From Formosa sediminum (GTDB taxonomy: Bacteria; Bacteroidota; Bacteroidia; Flavobacteriales; Flavobacteriaceae), in NCBI RefSeq assembly GCF_007197735.1, contig NZ_CP041637.1, positions 248,001 to 312,000 on the forward strand: 64,000 nucleotides of DNA. Direction: 5' to 3'. The position numbers and the translations under genes were made by a program. The notes beneath the pieces were generated by a model that saw nothing but the letters and a program-made list of their open reading frames with translations, ran no database searches and was not told the DNA's origin. Shown piece by piece: positions 16,309 through 25,218 of this stretch (positions are counted from its first letter, which is position 1; every line of letters begins with the position of its first letter).

Positions 16309-17343
16309 ATGAGATACAAAGAAACTTTAAAACAAAATGGTTTATTTTTAACCTTGCTTTCAAGCTTGCTTGTGCTCTCATCCTGTGCAGGTTCGCAAGA
16401 ATATGCTCAACAAAGTAATGATGGAATTTACAGTACTCCTACCACTAATAATAGAATAGTTTACGAAGAAAACTATGACACTGCAGATAATATGTACTAT
16501 AAAAATTATTTTAAAGAGAAATCTCAAGAAATTGATATTTATAATGCAGAGGCAGAACAAGATTCTATTTTTACAGATGTAGATAGCTACCAAAGCAATG
16601 CTTACACAGAAGAAGCCTACGATGATTCTTATTACGCCGAAAACGACTATAATGGTAATGGTGGTTGGGGACAAGAAACCGATGGTGTAACAGTTACCAT
16701 TTATAACGATCCTTTTATGTATAGTGGTATTGGATTTGGCTACCCTTATTATGGCTATAGTTGGGGATACGCTGGTTGGTACAGACCTTACTATGGTTGG
16801 GGCTGGGGATACGGCGGATTTTACCCTCCTTATTATGGTGGTTGGGGTTACGGTGCAGGATGGGCCATTGGTTGGGGACGCCCAGGTTATTATGGACGCC
16901 CAGGTCACGGACATTACTACAATTACAATTACGGGCGTAGAGGCACCAATCTAGGATATAGTAGAGGCATTGCTTACAACTCAAATAACAGATATTTAAA
17001 CAGCAACCGCTTTAGCAGAACAAATGCGAATAGCAGTAGCAGATATCAAAATATAACTAGAAATAGCAATTCAACTTCTAGAAGTTCCAACACGAATGCA
17101 ACTACACGTACATATAGAACTACTAGAAACTCTTCTTCTACATATAGCAGACAAAGACCAACAACTACGTCAAGAAGTTCGAGATCTACCACTACTACCA
17201 GACAAAGTAGCAGTTCTAATAGATCATACAGTTCTCCAACACGTTCGTCTTCTTCAACAAGCAGAAGCTATTCTAGCCCTACAAGAAGTTCTTCTACATC
17301 AACCAGAAGCAGTAGTGTTAGATCATCTAGAGGAGGCAGATAA
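16309..17343 (+). CDS. Low-complexity lipoprotein with Tyr/Gly-rich and Ser/Arg/Thr-rich regions
   Basis: From ATG 16309 the protein is 344 residues. It has a signal and lipobox (LLVLSSC), an acidic Tyr-rich part, and a Gly/Tyr/Trp block (repeats of WGYGG, YPPYYGG and GRPGYYG) near 135-220. A long Ser/Thr/Arg/Tyr tail (RSSSTSRSYSSPTRSSS-like) closes it. A longer reading to 16237 exists, but a -7 element TATTTTTG at 16272-16279 lies inside it and the lipobox sits properly only with the later start. Function is unknown; the composition suggests a sticky or disordered surface protein. It is followed after 32 bases by a FadL-type gene, probably in one operon. Confidence 0.78.
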   Translation: MRYKETLKQNGLFLTLLSSLLVLSSCAGSQEYAQQSNDGIYSTPTTNNRIVYEENYDTADNMYYKNYFKEKSQEIDIYNAEAEQDSIFTDVDSYQSNAYTEEAYDDSYYAENDYNGNGGWGQETDGVTVTIYNDPFMYSGIGFGYPYYGYSWGYAGWYRPYYGWGWGYGGFYPPYYGGWGYGAGWAIGWGRPGYYGRPGHGHYYNYNYGRRGTNLGYSRGIAYNSNNRYLNSNRFSRTNANSSSRYQNITRNSNSTSRSSNTNATTRTYRTTRNSSSTYSRQRPTTTSRSSRSTTTTRQSSSSNRSYSSPTRSSSSTSRSYSSPTRSSSTSTRSSSVRSSRGGR

Positions 17344-17375
17344 TATATATTAAATAACAGATAGATTTAATTATC

Positions 17376-18899
17376 ATGACTTTTAAAACGATAGTTTTTA
17401 TACTAGCAGGCATCTTAACGGTGCCTGCTTTTTATGCTCAGAATATAACAGATGCTGTTAGATATTCTCAAGACGACATTGTAGGTTCTGCAAGATACAG
17501 AGGATTAAGCGGAGCATTTGGAGCTCTTGGAGGCGATTTATCGGCAGCAAGTTTAAATCCTGCTGGTGCTGCAGTGTTTACCTCTAGTTTTATGTCTTTC
17601 TCCTTAACAAATTTAAACATCAAGAACAACACAGCGTACTATGATGGTTTAGATTCTAATAAAGATTCATATACCGAGTTCACACAAATAGGAACCGCAT
17701 TTGTTTTTCACAATCCTAATTCTAATGGCTCATTTAAAAAATTTACGCTAGGATTCTCTTACGATAAAACACACGACTATAAAAATGATTGGGCTGCACA
17801 CGGCGAAGGTGTAAATTCTATTGCCAATTATTTTTTAGCTTATGCCCAAGGTAAACCTTTAAATGAAATTTCAGCTTTACAAAACGAATCGCTTTCTCGT
17901 GCATATTCAGAAATTGGATATGCTTATGGATCTGGACACCAACAAGCGTTTTTGGGTTACGAGTCTTATATAATAGACCCTGTAAACTCTACAGATGAAA
18001 ACACAGACTACATCTCTAATATTTCGCCGGGAACTTTTAATCAAAATTACATCTATTCTGCCACGGGTTACAACGGAAAAATTGCTGTAAATCTAGCTTC
18101 TCAAGTTAATGATAAGTTATACTTAGGTATAAATTTAAACACACACTTTATAAATTACGATCGCATAACATATTTCACAGAGTCTAACTCAAATGTAGAC
18201 TCTTATGTAACTGATGTCGATTTTGAAAACAGATTATCTACAATTGGCGGAGGATTTTCTTTTCAAGTTGGTACGATATATAGAGCCACAGATCGTTTAA
18301 GATTAGGATTAACTTATAGTTCTCCAACTTGGTACACTATAGAAGAAGAAACAGCTCAAGCCATAAGTACAACACGTATTGAAGAAAACAACAGTATAGA
18401 CCAAGTTATAAAACCAAATGTTATTAACGTATTTCCAAGTTACGATTTAAGAACACCCGGAAAATTCTTAGGAAGTATTGCTTATGTTTTTGGCACTAAA
18501 GGACTAATTAGTTTTGATTATAGCTACAAAGATTATGGAAGCGCAAAATTTAAACCTAATAACGATCCCTATTTTAGTGAACAAAATAATATTATAACTA
18601 ATGCTTTAAAAGGCGTTTCTGCTTTTAACGTTGGGGGAGAATACAGAATTAAGCAATTAAGTTTAAGAGGCGGATACCGTTTTGAAGAAAGTCCGTATAA
18701 AAACGGGGTGACTGTAGGCGACTTAACAGGATATTCTGTAGGCTTAGGATACCGTTTTGGAAATACAAATTTTGATATTACATTTGACCAATACCAACGC
18801 GATCAAGACTATCAATTATACAATGTAGGCTTAACAGATGCCGTTGCATTAGACACTACAGTTTCAAACATTACATTCTCTTTAAGTTTTACTTTATAG
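17376..18899 (+). CDS. OmpP1/FadL-family outer membrane transporter
   Basis: The 507-residue protein has a Sec signal (ILTVPAFYAQ), then the family's N-terminal hatch signature YSQDDIVGSARYRGLSGAFG and LSAASLNPAGAAVF near 45-60. It continues as a barrel of amphipathic strands and ends in an aromatic-free strand VSNITFSLSFTL. FadL proteins carry long-chain fatty acids or other hydrophobic molecules across the outer membrane; flavobacterial copies are often labelled hemin receptor without proof. It sits after a lipoprotein of unusual composition and ends at a strong hairpin. Confidence 0.9.
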   Translation: MTFKTIVFILAGILTVPAFYAQNITDAVRYSQDDIVGSARYRGLSGAFGALGGDLSAASLNPAGAAVFTSSFMSFSLTNLNIKNNTAYYDGLDSNKDSYTEFTQIGTAFVFHNPNSNGSFKKFTLGFSYDKTHDYKNDWAAHGEGVNSIANYFLAYAQGKPLNEISALQNESLSRAYSEIGYAYGSGHQQAFLGYESYIIDPVNSTDENTDYISNISPGTFNQNYIYSATGYNGKIAVNLASQVNDKLYLGINLNTHFINYDRITYFTESNSNVDSYVTDVDFENRLSTIGGGFSFQVGTIYRATDRLRLGLTYSSPTWYTIEEETAQAISTTRIEENNSIDQVIKPNVINVFPSYDLRTPGKFLGSIAYVFGTKGLISFDYSYKDYGSAKFKPNNDPYFSEQNNIITNALKGVSAFNVGGEYRIKQLSLRGGYRFEESPYKNGVTVGDLTGYSVGLGYRFGNTNFDITFDQYQRDQDYQLYNVGLTDAVALDTTVSNITFSLSFTL

Positions 18900-18916
18900 T
18901 CTTAAATAAAACCCTT

Positions 18917-18962
18917 AAAGACAGCTCTGTTTATCTCTAATTAAAACAGAGCTGTCTTTGTA
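18917..18962. terminator. Terminator after the FadL-type gene
   Basis: A perfect 16-bp stem (18917-18932 with 18944-18959) has an 11-base loop. The T run is short and broken (TTTGTATAT), but stem length and position 17 bases after the stop support termination. Confidence 0.75.
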
Positions 18963-19057
18963 TATAATATAACAACTATTAATTGTTTCACAATTCAAAC
19001 TTAAAGAAAACGGAATTACCTATCTTTGCAAATTAAAACAGCTTTATTTTTAGATAA

Positions 19058-19735
19058 ATGAAATTTGATAATAATATAGAAGAGTTTGATGCTATAGGAG
19101 ATAATCATATTGGTACGTCTAGCGACACGCCAATGCGTGCTGATGCATTTGACATTTCTGATGAAGAAAAAATTAAATCTATAAAAGCAGATGTTCACCA
19201 CATTATGGAAACATTAGGCTTAGATTTAACAGACGATAGTTTAAAAGGTACTCCTAACAGAGTTGCTAAAATGTTTGTAAAAGAAATTTTTGGCGGATTA
19301 AATCCAAATAAAAAACCAACAGCTTCAACCTTTGACAATAAATATAAATACGGAGAAATGTTAGTTGAAAAAAACATTACATTATACTCTACTTGCGAGC
19401 ACCATTTACTACCTATAGTTGGTAGAGCTCACGTAGCGTATATTTCTAATGGTAATGTTGTAGGACTATCAAAAATGAATCGTATTGTAGATTTTTATGC
19501 TAAACGCCCTCAAGTACAAGAACGTTTAACCATTCAAATTGTAAAAGAATTACAAAATGTTTTAGGTACAGAAGATGTAGCTTGTATTATAGACGCAAAA
19601 CATTTATGTGTAAATTCTAGAGGGATCCGTGACATTGAAAGTAGTACTGTTACTGCCGAATTTGGAGGTCAGTTTAAAGAAAAAAACACACGTAGAGAAT
19701 TTATTGAGTACATAAAACTAGAGACACAATTTTAA
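19058..19735 (+). CDS. folE: GTP cyclohydrolase I
   Basis: FolE converts GTP to 7,8-dihydroneopterin triphosphate, the first step of folate synthesis. The 225-residue protein has the zinc-binding set Cys113 with the adjacent HH of STCEHHLLP and a later Cys in AKHLCVNSRGI. The GTP-binding stretch VVGLSKMNRIVDFYAKRPQ is also present. The N-terminal 40 residues are a variable acidic extension. A -7 element TATCTTTG at 19021-19028 lies 30 bases before the ATG. cysS follows after 12 bases, so co-transcription is likely. Confidence 0.96.
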   Translation: MKFDNNIEEFDAIGDNHIGTSSDTPMRADAFDISDEEKIKSIKADVHHIMETLGLDLTDDSLKGTPNRVAKMFVKEIFGGLNPNKKPTASTFDNKYKYGEMLVEKNITLYSTCEHHLLPIVGRAHVAYISNGNVVGLSKMNRIVDFYAKRPQVQERLTIQIVKELQNVLGTEDVACIIDAKHLCVNSRGIRDIESSTVTAEFGGQFKEKNTRREFIEYIKLETQF

Positions 19736-19747
19736 ATCATCCTGATT

Positions 19748-21232
19748 ATGCCTCAGCTATACAAGCAACAACACATTAAAATTTACAATTCCCTTTCTGG
19801 TCAAAAAGAAGTATTTACACCTATTAACGATGGCTATGTAGGTATGTATGTTTGCGGACCAACTGTTTACAGCAATGTACACTTAGGAAATGTAAGAACA
19901 TTTATGTCTTTCGATACTATTTTCCGTTACCTAAAACACTTGGGCTATAAGGTACGTTATGTACGAAATATTACGGATGCTGGACATTTAGAAAATGATG
20001 CAGACGAAGGAGAAGACCGAATTGCAAAAAAAGCACGATTAGAACAAATAGAACCTATGGAGGTTGTACAGCGTTATACTGTAGACTTTCATAACATCTT
20101 AAATAAATTCAACTTTTTACCGCCTAGTATAGAACCCACGGCTACCGGCCATATTATTGAACAAATTGAATTAATTAAAACAATTATTGATAATGGCTTT
20201 GGTTACGAAATAAACGGCTCTGTATATTTCGATGTTTTAAAATTTAATGAAACCAATAATTATGGTAAATTAAGTAAGCGAAATGTTGAAGATTTAATTC
20301 ATAACACTCGTGTATTAGACGGACAAACCGACAAGAAAAACCCTCAAGATTTTGCGCTTTGGAAAAAGGCAGAACCGCAACATATCATGCGTTGGCCTTC
20401 ACCTTGGAGCGATGGTTTTCCAGGTTGGCATTTAGAGTGTACCGCTATGAGTACAAAGTACTTAGGCGAACATTTTGATATTCACGGTGGTGGAATGGAT
20501 TTAAAATTTCCTCACCATGAATGTGAGATTGCTCAAGCAGAAGCCTGTAATCATCAATCGCCAGTTAATTATTGGATGCATGCTAACATGCTAATTATGA
20601 ATGGTAAAAAGATGGCTAAATCTACAGGAAACTTTATTCTACCTGAGCAAATTTTTACAGGAGAGAACGAACATATTACTCAAGCATATAGTGCAAGTGT
20701 CGCCCGTTTTTTTATGCTACAAGCCCACTATCGATCTGTTTTAGATTTTACTAACAACGGGTTATTAGCTAGCGAGAAAGGGTTCAATAGATTAATGGAT
20801 GCTATCACAGATTTAGATAACTTAAAAACTAGTGCAACATCATCTGTAAACATTTCTGAATGGAAACAGAAATGTTATGATGCCATGAACGACGATTTTA
20901 ATTCGCCTATCTTAATTGCTAATTTATTTGAAGCTGTAAAATTTATCAATCAAATAAAAGACGGAAAAGCAACACTTACCGAAGCTGATTTGCAAGAATT
21001 AAAATCTACCATTAACACCTTTACTTTTGATGTTTTAGGATTAGTACATGGTGCACAAGCAGAAACAGGAGAAGATAAACTCTCTGGAGCTGTAGATTTA
21101 TTAATTAAATTAAGACAAGAAGCAAGAGCAAATAAAGATTTTGCTTTATCTGATAAAATTAGAGACGAACTTGCTGCAGTAGGCATACAGCTAAACGACG
21201 GTAAAGAAGGCACAACATTCTCTACCAACTAA
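19748..21232 (+). CDS. cysS: Cysteinyl-tRNA synthetase
   Basis: This class I synthetase charges tRNA-Cys. The 494-residue protein shows the zinc-ligand Cys36 in VCGPTVY, the HIGH-type HLGN at 45-48, a zinc/substrate part [12 protein letters not shown], the [14 protein letters not shown] motif and the KMSKS-type KMAKSTGN. The C-terminal helical anticodon-binding region is complete. It follows folE by 12 bases and ends at a terminator hairpin. Confidence 0.97.
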   Translation: MPQLYKQQHIKIYNSLSGQKEVFTPINDGYVGMYVCGPTVYSNVHLGNVRTFMSFDTIFRYLKHLGYKVRYVRNITDAGHLENDADEGEDRIAKKARLEQIEPMEVVQRYTVDFHNILNKFNFLPPSIEPTATGHIIEQIELIKTIIDNGFGYEINGSVYFDVLKFNETNNYGKLSKRNVEDLIHNTRVLDGQTDKKNPQDFALWKKAEPQHIMRWPSPWSDGFPGWHLECTAMSTKYLGEHFDIHGGGMDLKFPHHECEIAQAEACNHQSPVNYWMHANMLIMNGKKMAKSTGNFILPEQIFTGENEHITQAYSASVARFFMLQAHYRSVLDFTNNGLLASEKGFNRLMDAITDLDNLKTSATSSVNISEWKQKCYDAMNDDFNSPILIANLFEAVKFINQIKDGKATLTEADLQELKSTINTFTFDVLGLVHGAQAETGEDKLSGAVDLLIKLRQEARANKDFALSDKIRDELAAVGIQLNDGKEGTTFSTN

Positions 21233-21241
21233 ACACATAAC

Positions 21242-21271
21242 ACGGACAAGCTTTATCTCTTGTCCGTTTTT
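21242..21271 (+). terminator. Terminator after cysS
   Basis: A perfect 9-bp stem ACGGACAAG / CTTGTCCGT with an 8-base loop is followed by six T. It lies between the cysS stop and the yidD ATG. Confidence 0.9.
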
Positions 21272-21280
21272 TATACACTA

Positions 21281-21502
21281 ATGAAACGTTTATTAATCGC
21301 TCCTTTTTTATTCTTAATTAAGATATATCAAACTTTTATATCGCCATTAACACCTGCCTCTTGTAGATATCATCCTACATGCTCGCAATACACTAAAGAA
21401 GCCTTATTAAAACACGGCCTAATAAAAGGCGGTTGGTTAGCTATTAAACGTATTTTTAGTTGTCATCCTTGGGGTGGTTCAGGATACGATCCTGTTCCTT
21501 AA
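21281..21502 (+). CDS. yidD: Membrane protein insertion efficiency factor YidD
   Basis: YidD is a small peripheral membrane protein that helps YidC insert proteins. The 73-residue product starts [17 protein letters not shown] and has the family's [15 protein letters not shown] and [13 protein letters not shown] motifs with conserved cysteines. An upstream in-frame TTG at 21260 is rejected because it lies in the terminator stem of cysS and the family begins at this ATG. It is followed by lgt. Confidence 0.94.
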   Translation: MKRLLIAPFLFLIKIYQTFISPLTPASCRYHPTCSQYTKEALLKHGLIKGGWLAIKRIFSCHPWGGSGYDPVP

Positions 21503-21596
21503 ACTCTAAGTCCATTTTAATAGTTTGTTAACGCACTATTCTTTTTTTAATCCTTTGTCAAATGTCTATATTTAGGCATTGAAAACTAAAAACACT

Positions 21597-22523
21597 ATGC
21601 ACTTTTTAAAATTCGATTGGAATCCTACTTCTGGAATTGAAATTATTGGAAATTTCCAACTTCATTTTTATAGCCTTATGTGGGTTACTGCCTTTTTATT
21701 AGGTTGGTATGTTATGAAACGTATCTATCAAAAAGAAAAGGTTTCTCTAGAATACTTAGACCCATTATTTATTTACACTGTACTGGCTACCATGATTGGA
21801 GCGCGACTTGGCCATGTTATTTTCTATCAGCCTGAATTATTTAAAGACGATTTTCTTAGTATTTTTTTACCCATACGCACAAAACCAGAACTTGAATTTA
21901 CAGGCTTCCAAGGCTTAGCAAGTCATGGTGCTGCTATAGGTATTATTATAGGCATGTATTTATATCGAAAAAAATACAATTATAAATCCCTAATGTGGAT
22001 ATTAGATCGCATTGTAATACCTGTATCCTTAGGTGCTATTTTTATTAGAATTGGAAACTTTATCAATTCTGAAATTATAGGAAAAATTACAGATTCTAGT
22101 TTAGGGGTTCGTTTTATACAAGAAGAATATAATAAATATGAAGCTGTAAGACTTACAGGTATTAAAGATCCAAAAGAAGCATATAATGCTATAGCTAATA
22201 ATCCTCAGTTCCAAAACTTATTAGATGCCGTTCCCTACAGGCATCCAGCACAATTATACGAATCTGCTTGTTATGTATTTGTATTCCTCATTTTATGGAC
22301 TATCTATAATAAAACCTCTAAAAAAGATAACCCTGGCTATTTATTTGGTTTATTTTTAGTTTTATTATGGACTATAAGATTCTTTGTAGAGTTTGTTAAA
22401 GAAGCTCAGGTAGACGATCGTGCAACTTGGGCATTAAACACGGGGCAATGGTTAAGTATACCTTTTATAATAGTAGGTTTTTATTTTATGTTTATTTACA
22501 AAAGCTCATCTAAAAAAGCTTAA
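21597..22523 (+). CDS. lgt: Prolipoprotein diacylglyceryl transferase
   Basis: Lgt transfers diacylglycerol from phosphatidylglycerol to the lipobox cysteine of prelipoproteins in the inner membrane. The 308-residue protein has about seven membrane segments and the Lgt signature LGAIFIRIGNFINSEIIG. An HPAQLYES motif (essential His/Tyr region) comes later. The ATG at 21597 fits the family's N-terminus (MHFLKFDWNP); an in-frame TTG six codons upstream is less likely. Its product would mature the many lipoproteins encoded in this window, including the DUF192 protein 11 bases downstream. Confidence 0.95.
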   Translation: MHFLKFDWNPTSGIEIIGNFQLHFYSLMWVTAFLLGWYVMKRIYQKEKVSLEYLDPLFIYTVLATMIGARLGHVIFYQPELFKDDFLSIFLPIRTKPELEFTGFQGLASHGAAIGIIIGMYLYRKKYNYKSLMWILDRIVIPVSLGAIFIRIGNFINSEIIGKITDSSLGVRFIQEEYNKYEAVRLTGIKDPKEAYNAIANNPQFQNLLDAVPYRHPAQLYESACYVFVFLILWTIYNKTSKKDNPGYLFGLFLVLLWTIRFFVEFVKEAQVDDRATWALNTGQWLSIPFIIVGFYFMFIYKSSSKKA

Positions 22524-22534
22524 AATTCTGTATT

Positions 22535-23029
22535 ATGAATGTACCCAAACTTATTTTCTCAATACTATTACTAGGTTTAGCAACCTTAACTTTAGCCTGT
22601 AAAGACGAAAAAAAAACAACTATAGCACCTACAGAAATTACATTCAAAAAAGAAGGTGAGTTAACGCTTTATAAATCAAAAACAGACTCTGTAATTAAAA
22701 CATTAAATATAGAAATTGCAGATACTGGATATGATAGAGAAACTGGTTTAATGTATCGTTCTGCTATGGAGAATAACAATGCCATGTTATTTGTTTTTCC
22801 AGATGAGTTACCACGTGGTTTTTATATGAAGAATACTCAAATTCCGTTAGACATTATATATATTGCAGAAAACAAAACTATAGCTAGTATTGCTAAAAAT
22901 GCAAAACCAATGGATGAAACCACTGTATTATCTCACAAACCAGCAATGTATGTTTTAGAAGTTAATGCAGGTTTAGCAGATGCTTGGCAATTAAAAGAAG
23001 GAGATTCTATAACTTATACAAAACAATAA
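22535..23029 (+). CDS. DUF192 lipoprotein
   Basis: The 164-residue protein has a lipoprotein signal (LLGLATLTLAC) and the DUF192 core, with TGLMYRSAMENNNAMLF, FYMKNTQIPLDIIYI and the closing VLEVNAGLADAWQLKEGD. DUF192 proteins are small envelope domains of unknown function. It begins 11 bases after lgt and is followed by a strong bidirectional terminator. Confidence 0.88.
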   Translation: MNVPKLIFSILLLGLATLTLACKDEKKTTIAPTEITFKKEGELTLYKSKTDSVIKTLNIEIADTGYDRETGLMYRSAMENNNAMLFVFPDELPRGFYMKNTQIPLDIIYIAENKTIASIAKNAKPMDETTVLSHKPAMYVLEVNAGLADAWQLKEGDSITYTKQ

Positions 23030-23057
23030 TAACATACAGCTTATTATAAATCTTATA

Positions 23058-23097
23058 AAAAAGCAGGATTTAATATAAATTAAATCCTGCTTTTTAT
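23058..23097. terminator. Bidirectional terminator
   Basis: A perfect 17-bp stem (23058-23074 with 23079-23095) with a 4-base loop has A and T runs at its ends. It separates the DUF192 gene from the convergent rhodanese gene. Confidence 0.92.
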
Positions 23098-23119
23098 TTT
23101 ACATTAGGGTCTATGTAAC

Positions 23120-23515
23120 CTAATCTTTTATAAGAATATTACCTTTATGTTTCCATTCAGATACGCCACCCTGTAAATCAAAAATCTTTACAAAACCTGC
23201 TTCTTTTAACTTTTGTGCACATTCTGCACTACGTTTACCCGAATTACAGTACAGTGCTACAGGTTTAGATTTATCTAGATTTTTTATATCTTCTTCAAAC
23301 GTTTCAGAACTATAATCTATATGCTGAGAATTTGCAATATAACCTTGTTTAAATCTATCTTCTTCAGATCTAAGATCAACTAATTGTACGTCGTCTAAAC
23401 TAATAAGCGATTGCATTTCTTCAGCAGAAACAACTTCAATTACACCTGTTTCATGACTTGTACAAGCCATAAACAAGAGAACCAGAAAACCATAAAGTAT
23501 ATTTATTTTTTTCAT
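23120..23515 (-). CDS. Rhodanese-like lipoprotein
   Basis: From ATG 23515 the product is 131 residues with a lipoprotein signal (GFLVLLFMAC) and a rhodanese domain ending in the active loop LYCNSGKRSAE and GGVSEWKHKG. Rhodaneses move sulfane sulfur through the loop cysteine. An upstream in-frame ATG at 23554 would overlap the neighbouring gene and displace the signal peptide, so the later start was chosen. It lies just downstream of a second, cytosolic rhodanese on the same strand. Confidence 0.88.
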   Translation of the reverse strand: MKKINILYGFLVLLFMACTSHETGVIEVVSAEEMQSLISLDDVQLVDLRSEEDRFKQGYIANSQHIDYSSETFEEDIKNLDKSKPVALYCNSGKRSAECAQKLKEAGFVKIFDLQGGVSEWKHKGNILIKD

Positions 23516-23522
23516 ATACAAT

Positions 23523-23837
23523 TTACCTCTCTGCAACCTCACCGGTCCATTCATTAAAACCGCCTAATAAATTGTATGCATTTTCAATGCCTAATTGATC
23601 CATAATTTCGCAAGCTTTACCACTTCTTGCTCCAGAACGACAATACACATAATAATTTTTAGATTTATCTAATTCATCAACTTGGTTAACAAATTCCTGA
23701 CCTAAATAAAAATCTATGTGCTTAGAATTTGGTATAAATCCCTGATCTACTTCATCATCTGTTCGTACATCTAAGATCACAGCATTACTATCGCTAGCTA
23801 ATTGTTCTACCCATTCTTCTTGTGTTAAATCTGCCAT
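23523..23837 (-). CDS. Single-domain rhodanese, cytosolic
   Basis: The 104-residue protein is one rhodanese domain without a signal peptide: ILDVRTDDEVDQGFIPNSKH, the active loop VYCRSGARSGKA and LLGGFNEWTG. The Cys in CRSGARS is the sulfur acceptor. It is followed after 7 bases by the lipoprotein rhodanese; the pair shares the same order of motifs and probably arose by duplication with a change of location. A -7 element TAAATTTG on the reverse strand (23861-23868) lies just upstream. Confidence 0.92.
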   Translation of the reverse strand: MADLTQEEWVEQLASDSNAVILDVRTDDEVDQGFIPNSKHIDFYLGQEFVNQVDELDKSKNYYVYCRSGARSGKACEIMDQLGIENAYNLLGGFNEWTGEVAER

Positions 23838-24030
23838 AATTTCTTTTATTATTTTAATTACAAATTTATAATATCTTTAATACATAAACGAAAAAAATCA
23901 AGAAGTCTTACACTTTCTACGCTATTTATTTTAAATGACTAACAGAACAATTACTTAGAGTGTTATAGGTCTATCTTTTTTTATTAGAGTCTCAAAATAA
24001 ACAATATACACAATATTAAAAATCAGAATT

Positions 24031-24564
24031 TTAATTTAAAAATGTTTTTAATTCTCTTTCTAAATCTTGATAAGTAAATGGAGAATCATAAAACTTTCGT
24101 GAATCTTTATTATAAATTATCGTTACGGGAATCGAACCAGACCAAGAAGCCTCAATTTTAGGAATCCAAATATTAGATTGTACATCGTTTAGAGCTATTA
24201 CTCGAGACTTAATATTGTGTTTTATTAAAAATGGTTTTAGTTTAGTTTCGTAAACGTTTGGTGAATCTAGACTCACTAACAGCAAATCTACTCCTTTTGA
24301 AGCATATACAGATTTCAATTTTTCAAAATGAGGTAATTCCTTTACACAAGGTGCACACCAAGTCGCCCAAAAATTAATAACGTGTACTTTATCATCTTTT
24401 AATTCTAATAAAGGCGCTAACGTTTCAAAATTATAAACAGTCAAATCCCTAGTTTGTTCCACAGATTCAACCTCTATTACATCTTTAGATATTGTTTTAT
24501 TTTCATCGTGTCTCTTACAAGCAAAACACCACAAGACTATTAATATAAGTAACAACTTTTTCAT
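24031..24564 (-). CDS. TlpA/ResA-like thioredoxin
   Basis: The 177-residue protein has a hydrophobic N-terminus with a Cys16 that may be a lipid-attachment site (the surrounding lipobox is imperfect). The thioredoxin fold has the active site FWATWCAPC, Cys70 and Cys73. TlpA-type proteins act in the envelope as thiol-disulfide reductants, for example in cytochrome maturation. Its reverse-strand promoter (TTG at 24667-24669, 18 bases, TAATTTTG at 24641-24648) overlaps the palindromic operator of the divergent marR gene. Confidence 0.9.
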   Translation of the reverse strand: MKKLLLILIVLWCFACKRHDENKTISKDVIEVESVEQTRDLTVYNFETLAPLLELKDDKVHVINFWATWCAPCVKELPHFEKLKSVYASKGVDLLLVSLDSPNVYETKLKPFLIKHNIKSRVIALNDVQSNIWIPKIEASWSGSIPVTIIYNKDSRKFYDSPFTYQDLERELKTFLN

Positions 24565-24640
24565 GTGTAAAAATAATGATCGCCTATGCCTTCTAATTCA
24601 TTTTAACAAAAATTTATAGATCCAAAATAAATTAAAATTA

Positions 24641-24680
24641 CAAAATTAACCATACATTTGTATATACAACAGTTGTATAT
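24641..24680. promoter_or_regulatory. Divergent promoter region with a MarR-type operator
   Basis: A perfect 19-bp palindrome ATATACAACAGTTGTATAT occupies 24662-24680. It lies immediately after the plus-strand -7 element TACATTTG (24653-24660), covering the expected marR transcript start and part of its ATG. On the reverse strand its GTTG serves as the -33 for TAATTTTG (24641-24648), pointing to the TlpA-like gene. The layout fits repression of both genes by the MarR protein. Confidence 0.75.
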
Positions 24681-25134
24681 GAAACAATTAGAAGACATAA
24701 TAAAAGCAAGCGCTCCGATTCCGTTGCAAAAAAAAACGGTTTTAAATATCGCGTATTCAAATATTTGGTTGAAAGCGCATCTTGTTTCTATTTTTAAAAC
24801 TTTCGACATTTCTAATGAACAATTCAACGTTTTACGAATTTTAAGAGGAAAAAAGGCAGCGCCCACCAACTTACAAGACATACAGGATCGCATGATTAAC
24901 AAAATGAGTAATACGACGCGACTGGTAGATAAACTTATATTAAAAGGACTGGTAGAACGCTATACTTGTAAAAAAAACAGAAGAAAAGTAGACATTTATA
25001 TTACTCCTGATGGGTTAAAATTATTAACTGCTATTGATCCTATTATAGAAAAAGCGGAACACGATCTTACATCAAATCTTAATGAAGCCGAGTTAAAACA
25101 ACTAAATGTCCTGCTTACTAAATTAAGGTCATAA
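24679..25134 (+). CDS. MarR-family transcriptional regulator
   Basis: From ATG 24679 the 151-residue protein has the winged-helix layout of MarR. A dimerisation helix comes first, then NEQFNVLRILRGKKAAPTNLQ, the recognition helix NKMSNTTRLVDKLILKGLVE and the wing KKNRRKVDIYITPDG. An in-frame TTG seven codons earlier is unlikely because it forms the G of the -7 element. A 19-bp palindrome overlaps its start, so autorepression is expected. The YceI gene follows 84 bases later on the same strand. The ligand is unknown. Confidence 0.9.
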   Translation: MKQLEDIIKASAPIPLQKKTVLNIAYSNIWLKAHLVSIFKTFDISNEQFNVLRILRGKKAAPTNLQDIQDRMINKMSNTTRLVDKLILKGLVERYTCKKNRRKVDIYITPDGLKLLTAIDPIIEKAEHDLTSNLNEAELKQLNVLLTKLRS

Positions 25135-25218
25135 TTTACAATAAAACTTATCTGGATTAGAATCCAACAATAACAATTTACACATTCAATAAATAATTTA
25201 ATCTCAATAACTATTACA

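Noticed and set aside
16378-17353. Several frames on both strands overlapping the Tyr/Gly-rich lipoprotein
   Set aside because: They arise from the low-complexity coding sequence of the lipoprotein and have no features of their own.
18917-18962. The long hairpin after the FadL-type gene as a regulatory operator of folE
   Set aside because: It is closer to the upstream stop codon and folE has its own -7 element further on; termination is the simpler reading.
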